From the NCBI GenBank assembly GCA_018067325.1, contig JAGPUU010000320.1, forward strand, positions 1 to 6,507: 6,507 nucleotides of DNA. The letters are read 5' to 3'. Source of the stretch: Amphritea sp. GTDB lineage: Bacteria > Pseudomonadota > Gammaproteobacteria > Pseudomonadales > Balneatricaceae. The notes under the pieces were generated by a model that saw only the letters and a list, made by a program, of their open reading frames with translations, was not told where the DNA came from and searched no databases. The translations under genes and the position numbers were made by a program. Shown here piece after piece: positions 1 to 6,156 of the stretch. How positions within the stretch are numbered: position 1 is the stretch's first letter; every line of letters starts with the position of its first letter.

Positions 1-203
1 AGACTGGTTGCCAGCATCAATGCGCCTATGTGAGTTCGATCACCAAACTTGAGTACCGTACAGATCATACTCACCACAATAGCGGCGAAGAATTCAAATA
101 CATTATGGTGGGCTAGGTTCTCTATCTCACCGAGAAAGAAACCGAAGTTCAAGGTTAATGCCAGTACTATAAAAAATGCAAAAATTACCTTTTCGCGATT
201 CAT
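1..203 (-). CDS. Small membrane protein, DUF6394-like (partial, N-terminus only)
   Basis: The first 67 codons plus two bases are visible; the rest lies beyond the left edge. The protein begins MNREKVIFAFFIVLALTLNF. A hydrophobic segment spans about residues 6-24 and a second about 36-52, with a third possibly starting near 59, so this is a multi-pass inner-membrane protein. The start pattern, the HHN near residue 32 and the LKFGDRT near residue 51 match my memory of DUF6394, a small family of unknown function in marine gammaproteobacteria; this was not searched. I chose the ATG at 203 because the family starts there and GGATGGA lies just upstream. A second in-frame ATG at 212 would add three residues (MDS), and an in-frame TAA lies eight codons above it. 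The gene is divergent from the peptidase gene. Function is unknown. Confidence 0.72.
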   Translation of the reverse strand, partial: MNREKVIFAFFIVLALTLNFGFFLGEIENLAHHNVFEFFAAIVVSMICTVLKFGDRTHIGALMLATS

Positions 204-546
204 AGAATCCATCCCAAAGTCTGAGTAGTGTTTTTAAACAAAGAGTAATAACAACAAAAGCTTACTACAGAGGATTGTAAAGCATCCGGTAATAATAGAG
301 AAATCATCGAACCAACTATCAAACCCCTTGTCGAACACTTAATCGCTTGTGATCTTAAATAACCAAAGTTCAAAGGCATATAACAAAACAACTGGTCAAA
401 AAATAGACAGCATTGAGATTTTTAACTATCCTTATACGCTTATGTCGGCTATAACGCTAAAAAACGTAAAGCCAACTAAGCTCATCTGGTAGCTCTTCAG
501 CTGTGCTATTTTCCTATTTTCTTAAAGTTTTAAATCTGGTTTTTAT

Positions 547-566
547 AGACGTTAAAAAAGACGTTA
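547..566. repeat. Two direct copies of AGACGTTA, 12-base period
   Basis: AGACGTTA occurs at 547-554 and again at 559-566, separated by AAAA. The spacing is close to one helical turn, which suits a dimeric or tandem-binding regulator, and the pair lies 65-84 bases above the peptidase start. No regulator is identified; chance occurrence in AT-rich DNA is possible. Confidence 0.3.
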
Positions 567-588
567 TGTTGTTATTCAAAACAGAATT

Positions 589-605
589 TCTCTCTGCCTG
601 AGAGA
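589..605 (+). promoter_or_regulatory. Small hairpin in the leader of the peptidase gene
   Basis: TCTCTC (589-594) pairs with GAGAGA (600-605) around the loop TGCCT. It ends about ten bases before the likely ribosome binding site AGGGG (617-621). A 6-bp stem is marginal, so a role in mRNA stability or translation is only a suggestion. Confidence 0.25.
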
Positions 606-630
606 CTGCCAAGCACAGGGGCTATAGTGA

Positions 631-3489
631 ATGCGTTACAGATATAATAAGAAAAGCACCCGTCATGTTCTAATGCTATTGCTTTTCATGACAACAAAAC
701 TGACCTACGCGGCAGTCCATAAAAGCCCCACGGACGATCGCCAATATCTTGCTTTCACACTCCCTAACCAGATGAAAGCCCTGGTTATATCCGATCCAAC
801 AACAGATAAAGCAGCCGCCTCAGTTGACGTCAATGTTGGCTCCAATGCTAATCCTGAAAGTCGTCTGGGTTTGGCGCACTTCCTCGAACACATGCTGTTT
901 CTTGGGACTAAAAAATATCCTGAAGCTGGTAGTTATCAGGAGTACATCAGTAATAATGGTGGGAGTCATAACGCCTATACTGCTTTTGAAAACACAAACT
1001 ACTTTTTTGATATCAAAGCTGACCAGCTAGAACCCGCCCTGGATCGTTTCTCACACTTTTTTATCGACCCACTCTTTTCAGAAAAGTACGTAGACAGGGA
1101 GAGACACGCAGTCAATTCTGAATACCAATCGAAATTACGAGACGATGGTCGTCGCGGCTATTCCGCAGGCAAGCGGGTGATGAATCCGAAACACAGCATG
1201 AGTCAATTTGCCGTCGGCAACCTGGAAACCTTATCGAATGAAGATGGCAACCTTCGACAGGACCTGACCAGTTTTTATAACCAACACTACTCTGCGAACC
1301 AAATGACCGTCGTCCTTCTGGGCAAGGAGTCGGTATTAGAGCTGAAACATCTTATTGAAGATAAATTTGCAGCGGTCAAAAACAGCAATGCGGTCCAATT
1401 TATTTCCCAGGTTCCTCTATATCAGAATCTGCCATTACAACAAAACATAAAAACGCTTAAAGATCTTCAGCAACTAACGCTGACATTTCCAATTCAGGCA
1501 ACCCGTGATTACTATAAGGAAAAGCCTTCGCACTTTATCGGTTCAATGCTGGGCTATGAAGGTAAAGGGAGTCTTTTTTCTGCACTTAAGGCTAAAGGCT
1601 GGGTAAATGGTTTGAATACCCATCGGGGTAACGATCTACCCGACCAATCATCGGTTGCACTGTCACTTTCCCTGACCGATGAAGGTCTTAAAAATCATGA
1701 CAAAGTCATTGAAACCACCTTTGCAGCGATCAAGCTACTACAGGAAAAGGGCATTAACGAAGCACTGTATCTGGAAGAACAGAAACTGAGTAATATCAGC
1801 TTCAGATTCAAAGAAAAATCTCAGCCAATTCACGAAGTTGCACACCTGTCTCGCAACCTTCAGCTTTATCCAGCAGATTCAGTTATCAGTGCCGATTATC
1901 TATTAGAGAAGTTCCAACCCGAACTGATCAAAGATATTCTTTCACAGATGACCCCGGATAACTTACTGCTTACACTGCAGTCACAAAACCTTAAAACAGA
2001 TAACAAAGACCCCTGGTTTAATGCTGAGTACAGCGTTATGCCGATCGCTTCAATACGACGTGAACTATGGAATAATCCAGCTGAGAATCAGGCTCTTCAA
2101 ATGCGAGAGTTGAATCCTTTTATTGCTGAAAACCTCAACATAAAACAAATTGCTAGTGAAGTATTAAATAGCAAAAAAAATCGACCTGAGCTTATTCTGC
2201 AACAGGATGGTTACTCTCTCTGGCATAAACAGGATCAGACTTTTCAGCTGCCAAAGACAGACTTTTTTGTTTCGATCATATCAAAACAAGCTAGCCTGAC
2301 TCCTGAAAATACGGTGATGACGGCCCTCTATACTAAACTGGTCAAAGACCAGCTGAATGAGACACTTTACGATGCGACTCTCGCCGGCCTGAAAACCCGT
2401 GTTTATCCGCACATGCGGGGGTTGAGCATTCGTATCTCTGGATATAACGATAAGCAACCTAAACTACTCAGCCAGGTAATGAATAGCCTGCAGCAGATAG
2501 ACTTCACTCAGACCAACTTTTCTCGCATCAAAGAAAAGTATGCACAGGAATTGAAAAACAGTCTGAAAGATAAACCCTACAACCAGACAATTGGCGCAGT
2601 ATACAACCTCCTTTTGCAGAGCTGGAGCGCTGAGAAAAAGCTAACCGCATTAAACAGTGTCAATCTAGAAACACTACAAACCTTTATTCCGCTGCTTTTG
2701 GATCAAACAGAAGTAAGAATGCTTGCCCATGGCAACCTATCAGAAACAGAAGCACTGCAGATGGCTAATACCGTTCGCACACACCTGCCTACTCAGCCAA
2801 TTATCAGCTATCGCAGCCGCCTACCCGTTATTCTGCTAGATAAGCAATCCAATCTGACGCAGACACTGCCTGTAGAACACAACGACTCTGCCATCAGCGT
2901 CTACTTTCAAGCGGATAATAGTGACACGAAAACCCGTGCAGAGTACGCACTACTAAGCGAGATACTCTCAGCGCCTTTTTATAGTCAGCTACGCACCGAG
3001 CAACAATTGGGTTACGTGGTATTTGAAACCTCTTTATCGATGCGCAAAGCACCGGGAATGGCTTTTGTCATTCAATCGCCAAACACTGGTCCTATAGGAT
3101 TAGAAAAGCATATCGACGAGTTCATCACACAGATGGAATCTCAACTGGAAAAGATGACCGATGAGCAGGTAGCGCGCTATAAAGAGAGCCTTCTATCCAG
3201 AATAAACCGTAAAGAAAATCGAATGAGCGAGTTAAGTGAACGTTACTGGCAAGAGATCGATCGGGATGAACATAGCTTTGACAGCCGGGAACAGCTAACC
3301 GAGGCAATTAGCTCCCTGACGTTGGCCGACCTGCGCAAATGCTATAGGAATCTACCAGAACGCAGATTAACGGTGCGTACCTTTGGTGAAGAACACCGAA
3401 AAGAGGCTAGCTCAAAAGCTCTCGAAAAGATCTGTGACCCTGAAATCGCACTGTTAAAAGAGCAGGGTCAGTTTGTACCTGAAGTCTGA
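631..3489 (+). CDS. ptrA: Exported M16 zinc metallopeptidase, pitrilysin/insulysin type
   Basis: A complete 952-residue oligopeptide-degrading zinc endopeptidase, close to the roughly 960 residues of E. coli pitrilysin (protease III). An N-terminal signal peptide (basic MRYRYNKKSTRH, then a hydrophobic stretch at 13-20, cleavage likely after TYA near residue 27) suggests a periplasmic enzyme. The inverted zinc motif HFLEH lies at 83-87 (ligands H83 and H87, catalytic base E86), and the third ligand is E164 in NSEYQ, 77 residues after H87 as in pitrilysin and insulin-degrading enzyme. RTEQQLGYVV at 788-797 supplies the conserved Arg and Tyr of the C-terminal half. The four-domain M16 clamshell fits: active half at about 40-400, inactive half at 400-900. 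Several stretches (HMLFLGTKKYP, NTNYFFD, NPKH) resemble eukaryotic insulysin more than E. coli Ptr. The start at 631 follows AGGGG at good spacing; the ATG at 673 would lose the basic end of the signal peptide. The symbol is by family; strict orthology to E. coli ptrA is not shown. Confidence 0.95.
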   Translation: MRYRYNKKSTRHVLMLLLFMTTKLTYAAVHKSPTDDRQYLAFTLPNQMKALVISDPTTDKAAASVDVNVGSNANPESRLGLAHFLEHMLFLGTKKYPEAGSYQEYISNNGGSHNAYTAFENTNYFFDIKADQLEPALDRFSHFFIDPLFSEKYVDRERHAVNSEYQSKLRDDGRRGYSAGKRVMNPKHSMSQFAVGNLETLSNEDGNLRQDLTSFYNQHYSANQMTVVLLGKESVLELKHLIEDKFAAVKNSNAVQFISQVPLYQNLPLQQNIKTLKDLQQLTLTFPIQATRDYYKEKPSHFIGSMLGYEGKGSLFSALKAKGWVNGLNTHRGNDLPDQSSVALSLSLTDEGLKNHDKVIETTFAAIKLLQEKGINEALYLEEQKLSNISFRFKEKSQPIHEVAHLSRNLQLYPADSVISADYLLEKFQPELIKDILSQMTPDNLLLTLQSQNLKTDNKDPWFNAEYSVMPIASIRRELWNNPAENQALQMRELNPFIAENLNIKQIASEVLNSKKNRPELILQQDGYSLWHKQDQTFQLPKTDFFVSIISKQASLTPENTVMTALYTKLVKDQLNETLYDATLAGLKTRVYPHMRGLSIRISGYNDKQPKLLSQVMNSLQQIDFTQTNFSRIKEKYAQELKNSLKDKPYNQTIGAVYNLLLQSWSAEKKLTALNSVNLETLQTFIPLLLDQTEVRMLAHGNLSETEALQMANTVRTHLPTQPIISYRSRLPVILLDKQSNLTQTLPVEHNDSAISVYFQADNSDTKTRAEYALLSEILSAPFYSQLRTEQQLGYVVFETSLSMRKAPGMAFVIQSPNTGPIGLEKHIDEFITQMESQLEKMTDEQVARYKESLLSRINRKENRMSELSERYWQEIDRDEHSFDSREQLTEAISSLTLADLRKCYRNLPERRLTVRTFGEEHRKEASSKALEKICDPEIALLKEQGQFVPEV

Positions 3490-3731
3490 ATCTGACGATC
3501 AATTACCCTGCGAGAGCGGGGTTTATTCTCTTGTGGTACTTCAATCTCGATCCCTTCACACTGATCTAATGCATCATCCATCAGACATTTAATTTCCAGT
3601 TCATCCCGGGCAATCTGTTCAAATACCCGATCTTCACCTTTCAGTGGTGGCGCTTTCTTTTCTACACTGACAACCCGCTCTACCGGCTCATAGTCCCCGT
3701 GAGAAATCACCGTGGGCGGAGGCAGCTGTAA
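3468..3731 (-). pseudogene. Downstream part of the interrupted small exported protein gene
   Basis: This frame is open and continues directly, in the same register, from the TAA that ends the gene at 3732-3965. After the stop it reads LQLPPPT and then VISHGDYEPVERVVSV, a proline-rich linker consistent with the preceding EIEPVLIP. An automatic caller might start an 80-residue protein at the GTG at 3710, but no ribosome binding site precedes it (the upstream bases are TCCGCCCACG), and that product would have no signal peptide. A Cys-X8-Cys pair (IKC...DQC) lies in a probable acidic helix and would suit a disulfide if exported. The 3' end overlaps the convergent peptidase gene by 22 bases and contains its probable terminator in antisense. 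I do not recognise the family. The best reading is the C-terminal half of a protein of about 165 residues. Confidence 0.55.
3505..3532 (+). terminator. Probable Rho-independent terminator of the peptidase gene, GAGA tetraloop
   Basis: CCCTGC (3506-3511) pairs with GCGGGG (3516-3521) around the tetraloop GAGA, a GNRA-type loop closed by C-G. One pair is T-G, a wobble in the plus-strand RNA. A3505-T3522 can extend the stem, and TTTATTCTCTT follows. It begins 17 bases after the peptidase stop. On the minus strand the wobble becomes an A-C mismatch, so the structure favours plus-strand transcripts. It lies within the 3' coding part of the opposing gene. Confidence 0.6.
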
Positions 3732-3965
3732 TTAAGGTATAAGCACGGGCTCAATTTCTAGCATCGGTTCACTATCAACGTAACCCCTGCGCCGATTTTC
3801 ATACAGGGTTTTCGGATCGATCGGTGAATCTATATAACCACCGGGAACAGTTACCGCATAAGAGATTGGATTAACCAAATCCTCTTTCCTGTCAGCATAG
3901 ACTGACAAGCTGATCACCGAAGCGATCAGACAAGCAGTTTTTGCATAAACAGTTCGGTTAATCAA
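3732..3965 (-). CDS. Small exported hypothetical protein, apparently truncated by a nonsense codon
   Basis: A 77-residue product that I do not recognise. It starts with TTG at 3965, forced because an in-frame TGA lies three codons upstream and only this start keeps the full signal peptide. The TTG overlaps the sbcB stop codon by four bases (TTGA), and GGATGAG lies just upstream, so translation is probably coupled to sbcB. Residues 1-24 look like a type I signal peptide (MINRTVYAK, hydrophobic core, VYA before D25). C12 is not in a lipobox. The mature part is short, polar and proline-containing, ending EIEPVLIP. The TAA at 3734-3732 seems premature because the same frame stays open for 87 more codons. 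A single C-to-T change from CAA (Gln) would explain it. Confidence 0.6.
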   Translation of the reverse strand: MINRTVYAKTACLIASVISLSVYADRKEDLVNPISYAVTVPGGYIDSPIDPKTLYENRRRGYVDSEPMLEIEPVLIP

Positions 3966-5422
3966 TGCATCTCATCCATCGGATAGATTGCTTCAGCATA
4001 CAAAGCTAATTCTTCTAATATTTCTTTTTGCGAGCCACTTAGCTCTGGCTTCTGGTATAGCTCATTTAGTTTGGCGAATAACGCAGTCATCGTAAGATAA
4101 CCTCCATTCTCTGGCCCCAGCAAACGCTGATGACGGAACTCTTCCCAGCGACTGCGCTCATCATCATTGAGGCTGAATGGGTAGTTTCTCGCACGATAAC
4201 GCAAGAACATCTCTTCCAGTCGGGAATCTTGAAAAGCCAGTTCAAGCCCCCCCAATTGCTGCGGATCTGTCTTTCTGATCAGCTCCATACTCTTTTTATC
4301 GGCATCACCAAAGAATCCGCCACTATAAAGCATGTGATCAGGGTCTAAATCTTCTGCAAAATCTGATTCTGCAAACACCTCTGCAATTTTCTGTTTCAGG
4401 TCTGGACTACCTCTGAGCATTTTCAGATGGGTGCGACACAAAGCACCGGATATATTCAACCGCTCTGCTTCTACTGCCGAAAGCATTCCAGCAGGCGCAA
4501 TAACCGGAGACTTATTGATATGAATCTGTTTTAGAGGAATACGCACCTCACCTTCCGCTAAATCTTCAGCACGGGTATAGATACGACGACGAATCTCTTC
4601 TGCAGACAATTCAAGCAAAGCAGTAGGATCTACACGCAAATCAAAAGCGATCACCGCATTACGGTTAACGGGATGATTTGCCACGGGAGCAACCACTGCC
4701 GTATTACCCCACTCAGATGGGTACATTGAAGAAATATGCAGCACCGGCTTCATCGTCAGTACGTCTAGCTTCTCCTGAATACTCCGTTTGTCTCGATTAT
4801 TCAAAGCATACTCATAAAGTTTTGGCTGTCGCTCTTTAACTAACCGAGCCATGGCAATCGTTGCATGAACATCGGCCAAGGCATCATGAGCATTACCATG
4901 ATCGATCCCGTTTGCCCGGGTCAGGTCTTCCAGTCGCATACTAGGTCGGCCATCTTCATAGGAGGGCCACTCAATTCCCTCTGGACGTAGAGCTCGGGTT
5001 AACCGCAACATATCGATAATATCCCAGCGAGAGCAGCCGTTCTGATATTCTCGGCCATAGGGGTCAATAAAGTTTCTATAGAGGCTGTGACGGGTAATTT
5101 CATCATCAAAACGAATACTGTTGTAACCCACACCGCAAGTACCCGGGCGAGATAACTGCTCATGGACCAGCCCGATAAACTCAGCTTCGCAATAACCGTC
5201 CTGAATCGCTTTCTGCGGAGTGATACCTGTAATCAGACAGGCCTCAGGATGGGGCAGAAGATCTTCAGCTGGTTTACAGTAAAACATCACCGGCTCTTCA
5301 ATAATATTCAGTTCCTGGTCCGTCCGAATACCTGCAAACTGCAGCGGTCGATCACGCTTTGTATCAGCGCCTGAGGTTTCATAGTCATGCCAGAAAAAAG
5401 TCTTTTGAGAGGATGCAGCCAT
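3962..5422 (-). CDS. sbcB: Exodeoxyribonuclease I (3'-5' single-strand DNA exonuclease)
   Basis: Exonuclease I (also xonA) degrades single-stranded DNA from the 3' end in the cytoplasm and acts in mismatch repair and recombination, classically with SSB. The product has 486 residues against 475 in E. coli and aligns by eye along its length. The N-terminal DEDDh exonuclease domain shows HDYET with D13 and E15, RFDDE with D106, and NAHDALAD with H179 and D184, matching E. coli D15, E17, D108, H181 and D186, so the active site is complete. HINKSPV near 300 and YRARNYP near 415 are typical of the SH3-like and helical C-terminal regions. The ATG at 5422 follows AAGG (in TTTTAAGGCGAACAG). The gene is divergent from ychJ and overlaps the small exported gene downstream by four bases, so the two probably share a transcript. 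Confidence 0.97.
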   Translation of the reverse strand: MAASSQKTFFWHDYETSGADTKRDRPLQFAGIRTDQELNIIEEPVMFYCKPAEDLLPHPEACLITGITPQKAIQDGYCEAEFIGLVHEQLSRPGTCGVGYNSIRFDDEITRHSLYRNFIDPYGREYQNGCSRWDIIDMLRLTRALRPEGIEWPSYEDGRPSMRLEDLTRANGIDHGNAHDALADVHATIAMARLVKERQPKLYEYALNNRDKRSIQEKLDVLTMKPVLHISSMYPSEWGNTAVVAPVANHPVNRNAVIAFDLRVDPTALLELSAEEIRRRIYTRAEDLAEGEVRIPLKQIHINKSPVIAPAGMLSAVEAERLNISGALCRTHLKMLRGSPDLKQKIAEVFAESDFAEDLDPDHMLYSGGFFGDADKKSMELIRKTDPQQLGGLELAFQDSRLEEMFLRYRARNYPFSLNDDERSRWEEFRHQRLLGPENGGYLTMTALFAKLNELYQKPELSGSQKEILEELALYAEAIYPMDEMH

Positions 5423-5540
5423 TCTGTTCGCCTTAAAACCGGTTATCTCGGTATGGTTATGCTTTTGATCAATATGCTTAATTTTTCAGCCGCTTATAAT
5501 GTCCAGTAAAAGAGCAATCATAAACTTAGCCGGGGACTCT
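5423..5540. promoter_or_regulatory. Divergent promoter region between sbcB and ychJ
   Basis: This 118-base gap must drive sbcB on the minus strand and ychJ on the plus strand. It contains the palindrome TTGATCAA (5465-5472). Read on the minus strand, TTGATC could be a -35 for sbcB, with only poor -10 candidates such as GATAAC further on. The plus strand has a consensus -10, listed separately. Confidence 0.4.
5495..5500 (+). promoter_or_regulatory. ychJ: Consensus -10 box (TATAAT) of the ychJ promoter
   Basis: TATAAT matches the sigma-70 -10 consensus exactly and lies 41 bases before the ATG at 5541. No clear -35 is seen at 16-18 bases (ATATGC at 17). If used, transcription would start near 5507, which excludes the upstream ATG at 5499 because that codon overlaps the box. 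Confidence 0.4.
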
Positions 5541-5966
5541 ATGCTTCACGATCACAAAGATACCACGCTTACCTGCCCTTGTGGCTCGAATAAGCCATTT
5601 TCATTCTGCTGTGAACCGGCTATAGAAGGCCATAAGCCAGCCCGTACAGCTGAAGCACTCATGCGATCAAGATATACCGCTTTTGCACTGGGAGCGGTAG
5701 ATTATATTATAAATACAACCGCTGAAGAATACCGAAATCCAGAGGATGCAGACCTCCTTGCCGAACAAGTTATTGCTACGACCTGGACCGGATTAAAGAT
5801 TCTCAATACAAAAGCCGGACAAGCTGATGACCTTAATGGCGTCGTTGAGTTTATTGCTCGCTTCGAGACAGACGAAGAACAAAACGAACTGCATGAACGC
5901 TCAAACTTCAGAAAACAGGATAACCACTGGTTTTATGTGGATGGAGAAGTAGAAATACGTAACTGA
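5541..5966 (+). CDS. ychJ: YchJ-family protein with N-terminal SEC-C metal-binding motif
   Basis: A 141-residue cytoplasmic protein of the YchJ (UPF0225) family, whose function is unknown. CPCGSNKPFSFCC at residues 12-24 is a SEC-C motif with Cys12, 14, 23 and 24 as likely zinc ligands. It is followed by the family signature ALMRSRYTAFALGAVDYI and an NTF2-like middle domain ending ERSNFRKQDNHWFYVDGE. E. coli YchJ has a second SEC-C motif at its C-terminus (CPCGSGKKFKKCC); this protein ends before it. The frame is open from an ATG at 5499, but I chose 5541: GGGGA lies six bases before it, the extra 14 residues do not look like the family, and a TATAAT box overlaps the upstream ATG. It is divergent from sbcB. 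Confidence 0.9.
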   Translation: MLHDHKDTTLTCPCGSNKPFSFCCEPAIEGHKPARTAEALMRSRYTAFALGAVDYIINTTAEEYRNPEDADLLAEQVIATTWTGLKILNTKAGQADDLNGVVEFIARFETDEEQNELHERSNFRKQDNHWFYVDGEVEIRN

Positions 5967-5994
5967 ACAGAAAAATATTTTTCCCTGAAAAATC

Positions 5995-6060
5995 ACTGTA
6001 AAGCCCGGCAGACAAGCACCCCGGGGGAGTTGCCTGCTAAGCCTTACAGTTTTCTTTTCT
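5995..6060 (+). terminator. Long imperfect hairpin plus T-rich tract after ychJ
   Basis: ACTGTAAAGC (5995-6004) pairs with GCCTTACAGT (6041-6050) apart from one A-C mismatch. Inside it, GCAGACAA (6008-6015) pairs with TTGCCTGC (6030-6037), again with one A-C mismatch, enclosing a GC-rich centre with CCCCGGGGG. TTTTCTTTTCT follows at 6050-6060. It begins 29 bases after the ychJ stop, so termination of ychJ is the simplest role. In minus-strand RNA both mismatches become G-U pairs and the 3' flank is GATTTTTC, so it may act in both directions or be a dispersed palindromic element. Confidence 0.5.
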
Positions 6061-6087
6061 GTCAAGGCTTTTCCTGTACAGTCAAAG

Positions 6088-6104
6088 GCCGGTAGAATAC
6101 CGGC
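6088..6104. repeat. Perfect inverted repeat GCCGGTA-GAA-TACCGGC
   Basis: A 7-bp GC-rich stem with a three-base loop sits between the ychJ terminator and the HEAT-repeat gene. Only TT follows on the plus strand and CCTTTG on the minus strand, so it is a poor terminator. It may be an operator-like site or part of the leader of the next gene. Confidence 0.4.
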
Positions 6105-6156
6105 TTCAGGCCGCAGGTACCGTAGTTTATATAGTGGCCATTGCAGGATCGATGTA

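Larger units (their letters stand above)
204..630. other. AT-rich divergent intergenic region, 427 bases
   Basis: I find no convincing gene here. The region must carry the promoters of both the minus-strand membrane protein and the plus-strand peptidase, but no strong consensus pair stands out. The best plus-strand candidate near the peptidase is TTAAAG (522-527) with TATAGA (544-549), spacer 16, which is weak. TATAAC also occurs at 379-384 and 450-455. On the minus strand TTTACA lies near 280, without a good -10. Small repeats are present: CTATTTTC twice in tandem at 506-521, AGACGTTA twice at 547-554 and 559-566, and a hairpin at 589-605. The region is unusually long and AT-rich compared with the other gaps in this window. 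Confidence 0.6.

Noticed and set aside
200..391. 63-residue minus-strand open frame in the left intergenic region
   Set aside because: It overlaps the start of the DUF6394-like gene in another frame, has no family resemblance, and reads as AT-rich noise.
478..505. tRNA-like D-arm, AGCTCATCTGGTAGCT
   Set aside because: There is no acceptor stem, anticodon arm or T-loop sequence in the flanks, so this is a chance resemblance.
3732..3734. Programmed readthrough or recoding of the TAA codon
   Set aside because: No downstream stimulatory structure or known recoding context is visible; a simple nonsense mutation or sequencing error is more economical.
4130..5374. Plus-strand open frames antisense to sbcB (4130-4348 and 5162-5374)
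   Set aside because: They are shadows of a strongly conserved gene with no protein-like features of their own.
5970..5983. Perfect palindrome GAAAAATATTTTTC after the ychJ stop
   Set aside because: The stem is almost all A-T and leaves no loop, so it would not make a useful terminator; the GC-containing hairpin just beyond is a better candidate.
6074..6081. CTGTACAG palindrome as a possible LexA box
   Set aside because: A LexA site needs CTG and CAG about ten bases apart; here the halves are adjacent, and no other copy is placed suitably.
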